NCBI GenBank assembly: GCA_025267735.1
Contig: CM046293.1
Location: 11,060,560-11,124,559, forward strand
Length of the DNA stretch: 64,000 nt
Direction of reading: 5' to 3'
DNA from: Mactra quadrangularis
Taxonomy: Eukaryota > Mollusca > Bivalvia > Venerida > Mactridae
The notes under the pieces were generated by a model that ran no database searches, was not told the origin of the DNA, and saw only the letters and a program-made list of their open reading frames with translations. The translations under genes and the position numbers were made by a program. This document shows, in pieces, positions 34,031 through 48,200 of the stretch (positions are counted from its first letter, which is position 1; the number at the start of each line of letters is the position of its first letter).

Positions 34031-36255
34031 AGAAATGTGTTATTTTGTATACAATTCAAAGTTGGGTCTAATGTCTGGTGATTATAAACTTTTTTGGCCA
34101 TTATAATGCACATAAGTGTTGTTTATATTTGTTCAGCCCTTATTGTTTATACTCTACATTTTGTTATTTGGATACATTTATGATTAAGTACAATACCAGT
34201 GGAGCTTAAGTATAGTCAATCTGAAGGTCACAGGATAGAATTGTAAATGTCAAAGCTTCCAAGATTTAACATAGGCTTTGTCAAGACCTAGTTTTGAACT
34301 TAGAGAGCTGCACTAAGTGCCTGGAGAAAATGAAGTTTTCAAGTAGGAAAAAACTTCATGTTTTCTGAGCTTTCTCCCCTTTAAGCAAGGTCCCTGTATG
34401 AACATATGTGTATAGGGTCCATGTTTTAAGTAGTGATCATTTACTACACGAAACTTGCTGTAGGCCTAATGTGACCATTATAAATGTGTGTTAATAGTAA
34501 AAAATCAGTAAAGAATAAAAATACACAATACTAGCTAACATGGAGTCCTGAAGAGATTACTGGCTTGTTACTGTACCAATTGCAGATGTATTTTAATTTG
34601 GATTTAATGCAACTTATCAACCCTCATGAGGTAATGTATGGTCACTGCTGACCTAACCAGCTTGCCTGGACAATGTTGCCTGTAGTTTCTTACACATGGA
34701 GTTAAAACTCCCTCCACTGAGTAAAATTTATTATAAACATTCAAGAAAAGTTATAACTTGCCATTGGGAAGGATCAAACGTGGAATCTTCAGATAACATA
34801 GATATACATAGTACTTGCTTTCTTTTAAAGCAGCAAATGCAGTCTGACCTTCATCCTTACTGTAGCATTCCATGACATCACTAGATAAGTGGCAGAAAAG
34901 GTAAGAACCCCATGCAATCTGCTCTGCCAACTAAGTTAATTTAGTCTTTGACCATTTTGAACAATTCACATAATTATATACAATGTATTATTGTGTATAT
35001 ATGTAAATTCTAAATTCTTGTTACAAGTTCCAGTATTCAACTTTTCATCTTTTTTGGGCAAGTTCTAGTGTAGCGAAAAATAAACTGAATCAGAATTGTA
35101 TGGACCTGTCTAAAATTTCCCTCCAAAAGTTTTAAATTAATATTGTATATTATGTGCAGACTTCTTACAGAATGACACATGTCTAAATATAGATTTGGTA
35201 AATCCGGACAGCAACTACAATTTAAACCGCTTTTTTATAGCAAACCAATAGTTTAAGAAATACATGTTAATCAATGATTGATCAATTTACATATTCATGG
35301 TTTAACTGTCTGTTTATAGACCAGTTCATTGTTATTGTTATGATGTCTATAAATAGTAACAAGGAGATGATAAAAACTACAGGTAACCGTTTGCTGGTTG
35401 GCAAGAAATGATAGCAAGTAAATACAATGAAAACACAGTAATTTTAAAATTGCAATTACTAAGTCATTTTTCATCAAACAATTTAGTATTTTATATCACT
35501 AGAAAGGTCTTGAAATTCATATTTTGAATATTTAAAAATTATTTGTCAAAAAAGAATTGTTTTTTATTAGCGAGTGTTTAAACCTAGTGCTTCAAACCGG
35601 CAAGAAGATAGTTCAAATGACAGGTTTAAATCACCTCGTATATTTTTTTTTAATCAAAATTTTGGCAATTTTCTTATATTTTAAAAATATGAATTTCAAA
35701 AGCTTTCTATCAATATAAATATCATAAGAATCGGCCAACAAATAAAAAAGTTATCTTGTTTTAAAAATTCTGCTGCTATCAAATGTATGTAAACATTGGT
35801 TTCTTTCTGCCAACCAGTAAATCAGCCAAATATAGGTAGCAGGTGCTTGTGACGTCATCCGTAAACTGGTCTATTGATTTAAATTTAGGTATTACAGGGA
35901 AATAACTCGTATGAATTAGATTAAAATTATTGTTATCTCCCTTTGGCAAAGGACGATCTGAGATGAATTTTCGTGATATATGTGTTTAATTTTGTAATAA
36001 ATTAAGAACCATATTTTATGTATCTATAGAAAATGTATGTGAAATGTGATATTATACAATACCCATTGAAATACATTATAAATACAATATATATAAGACC
36101 AGGGTGCGAAAAAAACATATTCTAAACATTACTGGTACGAATTGCATCAAATTATCTCCCCTACATACGGGTCGCTTTGTATCCAGAGCAATACCAAACA
36201 AATGTCGGATTTTGTAAACATTTTTATTTGATTCTGTAAAATAAACTGATTAACC
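34031..36255. other. Intergenic region upstream of CCDC39
   Basis: No coding region seen. It must hold the CCDC39 promoter. I looked for an RFX X-box, expected for a ciliary gene, and saw no clear match. A perfect CRE (TGACGTCA, 35850-35857) lies inside the inverted-repeat element at 35317-35873, so its role is doubtful. Confidence 0.5.
35317..35873. mobile_element. Candidate inverted-repeat element
   Basis: Ends TAGACCAGTT and its complement AACTGGTCTA. Inside, GCTGGTTGGCAAGAAA (about 35393) mirrors TTTCTGCCAACCAGTAAA (about 35805). No clear target duplication. It ends about 380 bp before the CCDC39 start. Confidence 0.5.
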
Positions 36256-39200
36256 ATGAGTCGAGGAAGCAGGGATAACAACAGCATTTTGAGCGAGATA
36301 GAATGGGACGAAGGATTGAGTATGCCCGTGGCAAACGCTGAAAATAAAGCGTTAGAAGATGAGGTGAACATTTGTTTACTTAGTGATAAGTGGGTGGGGA
36401 GTGTGTTAATTAAAAAATAGTTAACAATTTCCTTGAAACACGACTTAAAGTTTACTACTTGTGTTGTTTTGTTTGTATGTTGCTACTTTTAACCTTCATT
36501 AGATTTGTTATTTTTGTCAGTGACTTGTGCTCTGGTTCTGCAAGTGACAAAAAGTTAAGGCATCGAGTTTAGGGGCGATCAACATGATCAAGTAATTGCA
36601 GATCTTAAGTTATGTTACATTGAATACCTTAAAATCTCCGGGCAGTTGAATAAGCTAATGCTCACACAACATTTCTATGATATAAAAACTTCTTAACATG
36701 ATGGTTAGGGGTCCATAGAAACATCAGATAGCACCGAAAAGCACCGAAAAACCGGAAAGCACTCAAATTTCTCATTAAAACTCATGAAATCTTTGTTTTA
36801 TTGTTTTGAAAGTGTTACCAATCGATTTATAAGGTTAAAATCTTTAAAGAAAACATGTTTTTATAAATATTGTACGATTATTAATATGATTGTTCAAGAA
36901 AATAGACACATAGAGTGCTATCCGGTCATGCTAACGTATATATACCTTACCAAAAAGCTAACTATTTACTCAAAAAAAGTTAATGAAATCTTCGTTTTAT
37001 TGATTTGAATGTGTTACCAATCGATTTGTAATGTTAAAGAAAACATGTTTTTATAAATATTGTACGATTATTGATATGATTGTTCAAGAAAATAGACACA
37101 TAGAGTGCTATCCGGTCCTGCTTACGTATATACACCTTACCAAAAAGCAAACTATTTTCTCACAAAAAGTTCGTGAAATCTTCGTTTTATTGATTTGAAA
37201 GTGTAACTAATCGACTTATAAGGTTAAAATCTTAAATGATAACATGTTTTTATAAATATTGTACGATTATTGATATGATCGTTCAAGAAAATAGACACAT
37301 AGAGTGCTATCCGGTCCTGCTAAATTTCAATACCATACCAAAAAGCAAACTATTTTCTCACAAAAAGTTCGTATTTTCCTGAACAATCATATCAATAATC
37401 GTACAATATTTATAAAAACAAGTTATCATTAAAGATTTTAACCTTATAAATGGATTAGTTACACTTTCAAATCAATAATAGGAAGATTTCATGAACTTTT
37501 TTTGAGACCATAGTTTGCTTTTTGGTATGGTATATAAAATTTAGCAGGACCAGATAGCACTCAATGTGTCTATTTTCCTGAACAATCATATTAAAAAATC
37601 GTATAATATTTAAAAAAAACACATGTTTTTTAACGATTTTGACCTTATAAATCGATTGGTAACACTTCCAAATCAGTAAAACGAAGATTTCACGAACTTT
37701 TTGTGAGAAAATAGTTTGCTTTTTGGTATGGTATTGAAATTTAGCAGGACCGGATAGCACTCAATTTGTCTATTTTCCTGAAAAATCATATTAATAATCG
37801 TATAATATTTATAAAAACATGTTTTCTTTAACGATTTTTACCTTATAAATCGATTGGTAACACTTTCAAATCAATAAAACAAAGACTTCATGAGTTTTGA
37901 TTAGAAATTTGAGTGCTTTCCGGTTTTTCGGTGCTTTCCGGTGCTATCCGGTGTTTCTATACACGGGATGTATAGTTAAAAAACATGTTTTGTAATAAGG
38001 TTGAAAATGCATTCAGATGTAAAGAATGTGTAAGAACTTACTAATTAAAGCCTTCATTCATTTCTTTATCATCACCAATAACTTGTTGTTATCAAAGCTA
38101 GTGTATCAATGATTATGATTCCTGACCTCTATGCTTTGTTGCATTACAAATTGATTAAAGTGTTTCTACTTATCTACATATATTTTTAATTGATTAATTG
38201 TCTCAATATAACAATTCAATAATATTTGGATAGAATCTAGTTTAGCGGATCCCGCTATTGCGCAAGCTCGAACGTTGCGTTGTTTACAAATTTTGGACGC
38301 CATTTTGTCTTAACGATTCACTTTTTTATTCATTTTTTTAATGAATTATTTTCAATAACTATTTTAAAATGGCTTTTTGTAATCAATTTTTTAAAATCAG
38401 CGGGAGTGTGGGGGCGGCAGCCCCCATTATAATGGAATATTAGCGGCAATTATCTTCGCGCGTCTGTGCACGCATATTTATATTTACTTCCGGGATCCGC
38501 TAAACTAGAAGTGTTCCGAATATTTTGTCACCTTAAACAATACACTTATTATATATATAAGTGGAGAAATGACCACTAAAAGTGGGTAAATGATCAGGGG
38601 AGAAATGACTTGTTCTCTTATAAAACTAACCTATTCAATGCAAATGTTTAAGGGAACATTACCTGTGCATAGAATTTATTTCTACATGGCACTAGTGTAA
38701 AGTGAGGATTCAAAGAGATTCTGGTTAAACTGCATTCATGGAAATGCTTGTAAATACAAATATCTGTTACCTCTTAGTCCCAATTATATATCTGTATGAA
38801 TATATCTCTGAAAACTTCTCAACTAATTACAAAGCACATGCAGGGCTCAGCATTAAACTTCGTCTGATTTCTCCTGACAACCTATATTTGGGTTTGGGCA
38901 ACTTTTTACTGCTAGTAAACATTTGGTTCGGGCAAGTGAAATATATAGCTGGTTAGCTTGTTGAGTCCTGACATGTAAAATAAACAAAAGTAATTTATTT
39001 ATTAGATTGGTAGCAGTGAGTACGTCAACAGTATGCATTCCATCGCATGATTCAGAAACGATATGAGTGTAAATGATGTGGAAATAAATAACAATAAGGG
39101 GGTTCATAGAGGATTGATTGTTTTTTCTTAATCTGGATCACATGAATGGAAATTGCTAATGAGACATTGACAAAGATGATAATGAGGAAGTAACAACAGC

Positions 39201-42200
39201 TCTGGATAGGGATAAAAGTAGTTAAAGAAGGGTTTAATTTTTCAACAGAATCATTTGTAATGATACTTGGTACCGTATAAATAAATTTGGCTTGTGATTA
39301 GTATTAGAAAAATAGCATATTTTCATAAAGTTTGTTTGCTTATAAATTTCTCTTCTCTCTCAATTATAGGTACAAGGCAAGCAAAGAAACATAGTTCGTG
39401 TCAGAAATGACTTGGAAGAATTTGAAGATCGTATACATGCTATGTCAGAACATCTTAAAAATGTCCGACAAGAACTACAGCATACTCAGGGTCTGGTTGG
39501 GGCTAGAAAGAAGGAAGTTGAAACTGAAAGTCATCTTCTCACCATTGCCGAAAGAGAAGAAGGTCGTCTTAAACAAGAAATCAAGAAACTGGAGAAAGAA
39601 GTTGAGGATTTAAAAGAAAGGAAAAATGTTTTTGAGGTGAGGTTTGTTCTACTGCACAGTTTTTCTCAATGAGGTTAAGTTTTAGCTCTCTTACTTTGAT
39701 ATAATGTAAATTAAGGTTTTATTCTTATTGTGTGACTTATATTTAAATTGCTAGCTCAAATGAAGTTGAATAAAATCAAAAGCTGGAAGACTAGTAGTGT
39801 GGACTTTCGACTCTAAAACAATCAGCTTTCTTGTCAGTTGTAGATTAAATACTGTTTTTTTGTGATAAGCTATCATTTTAACAGAAGTTAGAAACTTCAA
39901 AGATTGATTTGGTTTTGGCTTTGATTAACAGGTATCATAGCATGAAGTCTTTATTGTTCTTTGAATTTTTTTGATATTGATATACAGTACCCACCAAAAG
40001 TTTGGAGACGAAAGAAGTTTACAACAATTCTTCAAGTTTCATGATTATTTTTGTAGAATCATTATTTTTTATATATTTAATTATGGAATGCAACTCATTT
40101 AAAAGATTCAGCGTCGGCCATCCTAACGCCTCTAAAACCATGTTAATAGTAATTATTTTCCATTACATAGCTTTTTGCAAATTTTTTAGTCTTAGTTATA
40201 TTTATATTGATTACCAAAAAATGAGTTTAAAACTAAAAAGCATTTAAAAATAAACTGTTATCTAATTTTAGATAAAAAGCTATTCAATAGACCTACAAAA
40301 TGAAAATGTCTCCAAACTTTTGGTGGGTACTGTATTTCAGCACTGCAATGGAGCACTTGTCAAAAAAATCTCAGGAAGTCATCATTTATTCATTTGTTTA
40401 CTAGAAAGTTTTTATTTTCCTTTTCAGAATAATATTTTCAAGCAGACACAGAAGCTTGAAGAAATGAAATCTCAGATGAACTGGGATCAACAAGCTTTGG
40501 AAGCCTGGCTGGAAGAATCTGCTAGAAAAGATGAAGATTCCATGGCGATACAGAAATATTCAAGACATGATGAAAGCAAAATTAAGGAACTTTCTCTTCG
40601 TATGGAAAGATTGACTGATGAATCACAAAAGAAGAGAAGACAGTTGGATCATGAAACAACTGAAACTCTGACTGCTCAGGTAGATACCGTCTTTGTTATC
40701 TATGTTTAACATTATTCATGATGTTTTTTAGATAAATTACTTAATTGTTTTTATCATATCATACTTAAAATGTGACTATATCCAGAATTCAAATATTTGG
40801 GTTTTCCCCTCCGGTACAAACAAATTTTCGCTGTCACAATGAAAACACATGTACAAAGAACAATAGGATTTAATCCATATTTCGTGCTATATAGCAAGAA
40901 AACTTTGTTTGTACCAGCTGTGCACGGACGGAAAAACCCATAAATTTGAATTCCGGATTAGGTCTATTGCTGACTTATATTTTTATTTAGATATTCTTTT
41001 CAGTGGTAAATTGAAATGTAATCAATGATTACATGCAAATTTAGGCCTGAAATCAATTAAATTATGAATGCATATAATTGGAAATGACCTCAACTATTTA
41101 TTACAATAGATTTTTTTGAAAATAATTTAATTGATTACAATTGATTTCATAACTTATTAGCATTACACCATCCCTGCTCTGTTTAATAATTCAAGAATTA
41201 ATCTGACTACATTTATTCTATTTTCTGCTAATTTCTGCCATCAAAAATAAAATAGTAAATATGCCAAGTTATAAGTTTATTGTGGATTGAAACCTTTAAA
41301 ACAAGAAGTTGTATGTCTTCACTAATCTGTATTTGATTTCCGGTTCATATTTTAACATATCTAGCGTAAGATATATGTATATTGAACATGCTTCCCCTTG
41401 TGCTAAAGTTTCAGTTATCAGTTAAATTTATTGATGTTTTACCGATATGACCACCAAGCCACAGCTTCTAGTCTTGATGTCTTCAAGAAAGGGCTAATTC
41501 AGATGTAAACTACATTAACACTATCTCTAGTTCTACAAAATTTTAACTTTATTTCGCCTCTCCATGGCTTGTTCCTTTAATCACCTTGGTGAAAATGCCC
41601 AGTAAAAGTAAAACTTGGTTTATATTTTCTTTTAATTTGAATTTTATAGTTCTTACTAATATTTTTAAAATGCTAAGTATTGTGATTTGTTTTTCAGATT
41701 GAATTAGATAAAACAGCTGAGGATTTCCGTAAAGCTCATCAAGAAAGACAAGAACTTATCAAACAATGGGAAAATACTATTGAACAAATGCAAAGGAGAG
41801 ATAAGGAGATGGATCTATTAGCTGCAGTAAGTTTGTAAAAACAGTTGTTATTTATGTTTGCATTCTTCATTCTGAATAATTTGGTTCGGTCTGAAGTATC
41901 AATTTTTGTTAATAATGAAGGTTTGGCATTTTTTAATGTCATTTTGTGTTGAAATTCCTCTCCACAAAATGTATATACATATACACTTGGAAATTAGTTA
42001 AGCACACCCCAGAAATTTAAAATTTATTTAAATTTAAAGTACTGTCATGAGATGACATCTAAATTGAGCTAAGAATTTGTATTTTGATAAGTAGAGATAC
42101 CAATTTAGTAATCATAAATCAGTTATTTAATGGGTTTAGCCTATTCTTAACCCGAACTTTAGAAGCATAAGTAAATGTGTTGTTTTAACCAAAAATGCAA

Positions 42201-45200
42201 GTTTGTATAAGTATGGTGTTGGAACATTTATAAAACATTTCTGGTGGATACATTTGGTAATTGTTGACAATTACATAAACTAATTTGGGATTTTGTGGTA
42301 AGTATAAATGCATATGATATCAAATATCATACTCATATATCCTGCAGTTGAGTTCAAGTTCCAATAGATGTAGTTTTCAATTATGATTTCTATTATACAA
42401 GTTTTTAATGAGAAAAAACTGATTTCATCAAGTTACCTTTCTGTATTTCAGCAATTAGCCAGAGTGAAAGCTGAAGTTCGTAAACGTGAGGAAACTATTA
42501 AAGAAAAACAACAATTCTTGGAGAATGAAATTGAGAACAATGCTGAACAAGAGAAGAAGATATCTATTGCTGAAAGAACTGCTGCACGTATCAGGAATGA
42601 TTATCAGGAAGCAGAGACACAGAGAGTACAGTTCCAAGATGAGGTGAGTTTATATTTTAGTTCAGATTTATTCTGTTGTTTATATGTATATAGTTTTTAG
42701 CCGGATTTTTCAACGAAAAAATTCGGCTAATAGTTTGGCGAACACGGGCGGGCAGGAGGGCGGACGGGTGGGTGGGCGGGCGGGCGGCCGGCCGGGTGGG
42801 CGGTCGTCAGTGTCGTTAACAATTGCGTTAAAGTTTTTATTGTACCATGTATTTCTGCCATTTAAAGTCAGATCTCTACGAAACTTTATACAATGATAAC
42901 ATACCATGTGATGAACAGAATTAGACAGTAACCGCAACTCTACCTTGCTTAATTATGGATTATTGCCCTTTGTAATTTCGGGTGTCTGGTGTCGTTAACA
43001 ATTGCGTTAAAGTTTTTAATTTACCATATATTTCTGCCATTTATTGTCAGATTTTTATGAAACTTCATACAATGATAACATACCATGTGATGAACAGATT
43101 AAGACAGTAACCACAACTCTACCTGGCTTAAAAATGGATTATTTCCCTTTGGTTTTTTGCGTTAAAGTTTTCAAATTGTTGGATATCTCTGCCATTTATG
43201 GTTAGATGTTTATGAAATTTCATACAATGATTACATACCATCTGTTGCAAAGAATTAGACAGTAACCACAACTCTACCTGGCTTAATTATGGATTATTTC
43301 CCTTTGTAATTTTTGCATTCAATTTCAAATTGTTGGATATCTCTGCCATTTCTGGTTAGATGTTTACAAAATTTCATACAATGATTACATACCATCTGTT
43401 GAAAAGAATTAGACAGTAACAGCAACTCCACCTGCCTTAATAATGGATTATTTCCCTTTGTTTTTTGCGTTAAATTTTTCAAATTGTTGGATATCTCTGC
43501 CATTTATGGTTAGATGTTTATGAAATTTCATACAATGATTACATACCATCTGTTGAAAAGAATTAGACAGTAACAGCAACTCCACCTGGCTTAATAATGG
43601 ATTATTTCCATTTGTTTTTTGCGTTAAATTTTTCAAATTGTTGGATATCTCTGTTATTTATGGTTTGATGTTTACGAAGTTTCATACAATGATTACATAT
43701 CATCTGTTGAAAAGAATTAGACAGTAACCGCAACTCTACCTGGCTTAATAATGGATTATTTCCCTTTGTTATTTTTGTGTTAAAGTTTTCAAATTGTTGG
43801 ATAGCTCTGCTATTTATGGTTAGAAATTTATGAAATTTCATACCATGATTACATATGATCTGTTGAAAAGAATTAGACAGTAACAACAACTCTACCTGGC
43901 TTAAAAATGGATTATTTCCCTTAGTATTTTTTATGTTAAAGTTTTCAGTATGGTGGATCTCTCCAATAGCAAGTATTCTGGCATTTTCCAGTCATATTTT
44001 CCCCGCCATTTTGTTTCAACAATTTCACCATTTGCCATACAAGGTTTTTTTTAACAAAATTCTCTCGCCAATTTCATATCATTAGCTTTGCATTATTTTT
44101 ATCCATAGTTTTCATGTCTTATGCCATCTTAGTCAAATACCAACAAAATACTCAGAAAAGATACAATAGGACATATAATTATATAGTTGATGAAACTCTT
44201 TATTCCTTTAAGATTAGTTATTGCCCTTTAAATTCCTTCTAATAAGCAATATATCAAATGACTTTCTTTTGTAACAACATAAACTTGTTCTCAATGTTCC
44301 CATATGCAGAAAAATCCGGCTTTAATGTGGCTCCCACATTATCTTTCTTGTTGAAAATTAGTTTACCAGAACAGAACCGATATATTCATTTCAACTAATT
44401 GATATATGTTTTTAGCCAGATTTTTCAACATTAAAGTTTTTCTTTTCCATATAATTCTGCCCTTTTTTGTCAGATCTTTATGAAACGTCATACAATGATA
44501 ACATACCATGTGATGAACACAATTAGAAAGTAACCTTAACTCTACCTGCCTTTATTATGGATTATTTCCCTTTGTAATTTTTGCGTTAAAGTTTTTAAAT
44601 CCGGCATTAATGTGGTTTCCACATTACATTTTTTGTATTGTACTATTTTGATTGTCATAGTGTTATTTTTGAAAATGGTTGTCCATTCAACAACTCGATG
44701 TGTAGCCCTTTGCTCTACTTGATGGTTTATACTACACAGATATGCAAATTGCTTAATTTATTTTTCTTAGTATTTGTATAAAATTGAGTGAAATACAAGT
44801 TCTTTACTATACATGAACACTGTATTTAGACTACAAAGAAAGAAAATCGCTTCTTGATCATGAATCAATATATTTTATGTCTTTCACACTTAACACAGTT
44901 CAGAATACGTTTGTGAAATAATTTATTTTATATTATAGCTTGATGCATTGAAGCGTACAGTTGATAGAACAGTAACAGATCTTGAATCAACTAGATCACA
45001 TGTAACACAACTCAAGAAAGATGTTGTTGATAAAGAAAACAGGTAAACTAGCTCAACTAAATCTTTCACAATATTTTTGTCTTTTATTTGGCGTACTGGT
45101 TTTGTTTTAGTCTTAAACCAGACATTTCAACTTTTGGTCATTTCATTAAAGCACTGCAATTGAATGTATTGCTGGTTGCAGTATATGTCCACCAAGAAAT

Positions 45201-48200
45201 AATTATGATAATACACATGCTCAAAAGATCTTTATAGCTGTTTGATACTATTACTCTACCATTATGTTACTAGTATTGAATTGTTAAGCTTCAGACTCTG
45301 AATAAAGAAATTAATCCATGAGAGATGAATGTACCTATAGATTTGACTTGAAACTTAAGTTGATGGGTTTTTCTACCAGAGTTTTTGTTTGTGCCAGATG
45401 CACCCATACAAACAAACGATTAAACAAAAATGTGTTCACAAAACAAGGCAATCTAATTAAAAACCTGATCTAAAATTTTCCGCTTGCCTACTCGCTTATT
45501 CATTCGTCTATGTCACGCAATTTGAAATGATCCGTCCAATCGCAGACTGTGAATTATACCGCTGTAAAATTAGCTTGGTCTAAAAATAGAAATTACAAAA
45601 TCAAAATGTTATAAATAGTATTCCGTCTAGATGAAAGCTATGCATTGATTGATTGACATAAAGGTCATCTCAACGTGACCCTACATTGAGATCTAAGAGA
45701 TCCTGTATTATGTACATTACAGATTGAGACAAGCTAAAGATTTACGTGAGACTTTGGTAGAGAAACTAAAGATTGCAACAGAGTCTAATCTGAGTGCCGA
45801 GGAACGTGCTGCACGCATGGATGAACTCCTAGAGGATGAGGATAAAAGACAGAAAGAGATAGATCAGGAATTGAAATATTTACGTGATCTACAGTTTAAG
45901 AAAATGCAAGAGTTACATGAATATAAAACTAAAGAAAGAAATAGTGAAGCTGAAATACAAGGAAGTCAAGCAGCTATAAGAAACTTGAACAGTAAAATTA
46001 GTAAACTAGATACTGATTCATTGAAACAACAAGAAATTATTTATAATCAGGTATGTACTACAATACTACTGACTCTACATTATTTAGCAAAGCATATTTC
46101 AATTTATTTATCCATATCTTAGCAAATTTTTTGTTGGTTATTTTTTTGGTTTTTTTTTTTCATTTTGACAAAGAAAACTTCATTTTTTCCGAGATTGCCC
46201 ACCTTGTTAGCTCAGTTAGTGTGCCTTACTGTCAGTCCAAGGTTTGTAGATTTTATTCCAAGGCAGGATAAACATGCATACTTTGAACCAAAATACAAAT
46301 GTACCAAAATGGTACGTATTATGTCGCACACAAGGATTACTTTGTTAAACAAATTAGCCATTTGTCTAAGGGCCTGGTTATAGTAACCACAGTGTAATGT
46401 CAATTGACAATAGTATGACAATTTTTTTTCAAGCTGAATTGTTTTTCACTTAGTGTTCATACATTACATATATTTTGTATATTTTAGGACTTTGCTGTTC
46501 AACAATTAGAAAGACGTATAAATCGTATGCAAGGTGAACGTTCTAATGAAGAGAAGATTCATCTAGAAGCTAAAATAAAGGATTTAACTGACGAATTAGA
46601 GCAGAAAAATAACACACATACACTTCTTACTTTACAACTAAAACGTTTACAGGTATAGTATTATAGTTTGATTTAATTCTTGTTGCCCTTGCCACTAAGT
46701 CTTTCATCAATCTTTTTATTGTTGAATAACTTTCTGGAATTTTGTTTCTCTGGAGGATTTGTCAGCCTCAGGGATCATTTTAATAATTCTTTTAACTTGT
46801 TCAAGTGTTCCTTATAACTTGTTCCTGTTCAAGTGATTCCTAGTAAATTATTTAACTAATACATTTTTTTCAACTTTTTTGGAAAGACAGCTTCTGAAAA
46901 TTTTAGATTTAAAAGAAATACATGTAAACACATTTACCCTTAATAAATTCATACAGCTTTCCTCTGTAAAAGCTGCTGAAATTGTGAAATTTAGGAATTT
47001 CAAAATTCTGAAATTTTGTACTTTCTTCTATGGAACTTTATTTAAAACAAACCACTATATGAAGATATATTCATTTACAGTAAGCATCAAAACTGTTTTA
47101 CAACCATAAAGTAATCATAATTAAACATGCATTAAAGCTACAGTTTACAGTTCAAACCATTCTGCTTTCTGAGTTTGAGTTTGACAAAGTGTCCAATTCT
47201 TAAAAAGTAGGGTACTTTTATAAGAGCACACATATTCATTTACGCGTTGATGTTAAATATACCTGATCCAACATAGTTTAAAAGCTAAATTATGTAATTC
47301 GGAGTAAGTTTTTTTCTCTTATGAGACTTCATCTTTAACATACAATGATGAAAACATTTGTTTCAAGTATTGACAACCGAATTCTACTTTCGGTTTCAAT
47401 ATACTTTCAATTTAAAATACAATACATAACGTAAACATATCTAAGCAATATTTGCATTTCATTTGAAAAATCTTGTTCATTAGAGGTGTTTGAAATAGAT
47501 AAATGTCTTTTTTCTTTGCAGTTAAAAACAATGTTACTTTTGATATAGGGGCTTTAATTCACTGTGTCTTTATTTTCACTGATCAGGCAACGAATCTTTC
47601 TTTCCATGTTCTTGTTGTATAATCTTGTACAGTATTCTATATACCATGTCTATTTCAGGATGACATACGTCGTGTTAGTCGTGAATTAGAGAAGAGTGGC
47701 TCGGAGAAGAATGATCTGACCAGTAAGATTGAAGAGCTAGATTTATATAATGATAGTTCTGAAAGAGAATTGAAGAAAATTATTACATCGAAACAAGATC
47801 TTATGGTGGATCAGAACATCCTAAAGCTGGAACTTAAACGTCTTAGAAATATGTTGAATGAGAGAGCTGATGAAGTTTTTACTCTTGAAAAACGTAGATT
47901 ACAACTTGAAACGGTATGTAATAATACTTTGTAAGTGATTATTCTTGAAAGCAGATAAAAGGACTTGGAGACAGAAGAAAAGGCATCAGATAGTTGGTGA
48001 TTCAAAGTAATTATTTCCGCATAGGGAGAAGTAAAAAAGGGCAGGGAGAAGATAAAAAGGGCAGGATGCAGTGCCCTGCTACTCTGCTTCAGAATAATCA
48101 CTATTTGAATTACTTTTTTGTTTAAAACTTATTTCTTAGTACTAAAAGTGAAATTACTTTTTGTAGTTTAAAATAAATACTTAGTGTCTATTTTGGCCAT

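Noticed and set aside
42684..42937. Gly/Arg/Pro-rich small proteins on both strands
   Set aside because: They come from the G-rich stretch of repeat family D and have no independent support.
43294..43889. Repeated minus-strand frames with [14 protein letters not shown]
   Set aside because: Each is one body unit of the tandem repeat family D, not a gene family or zinc finger.
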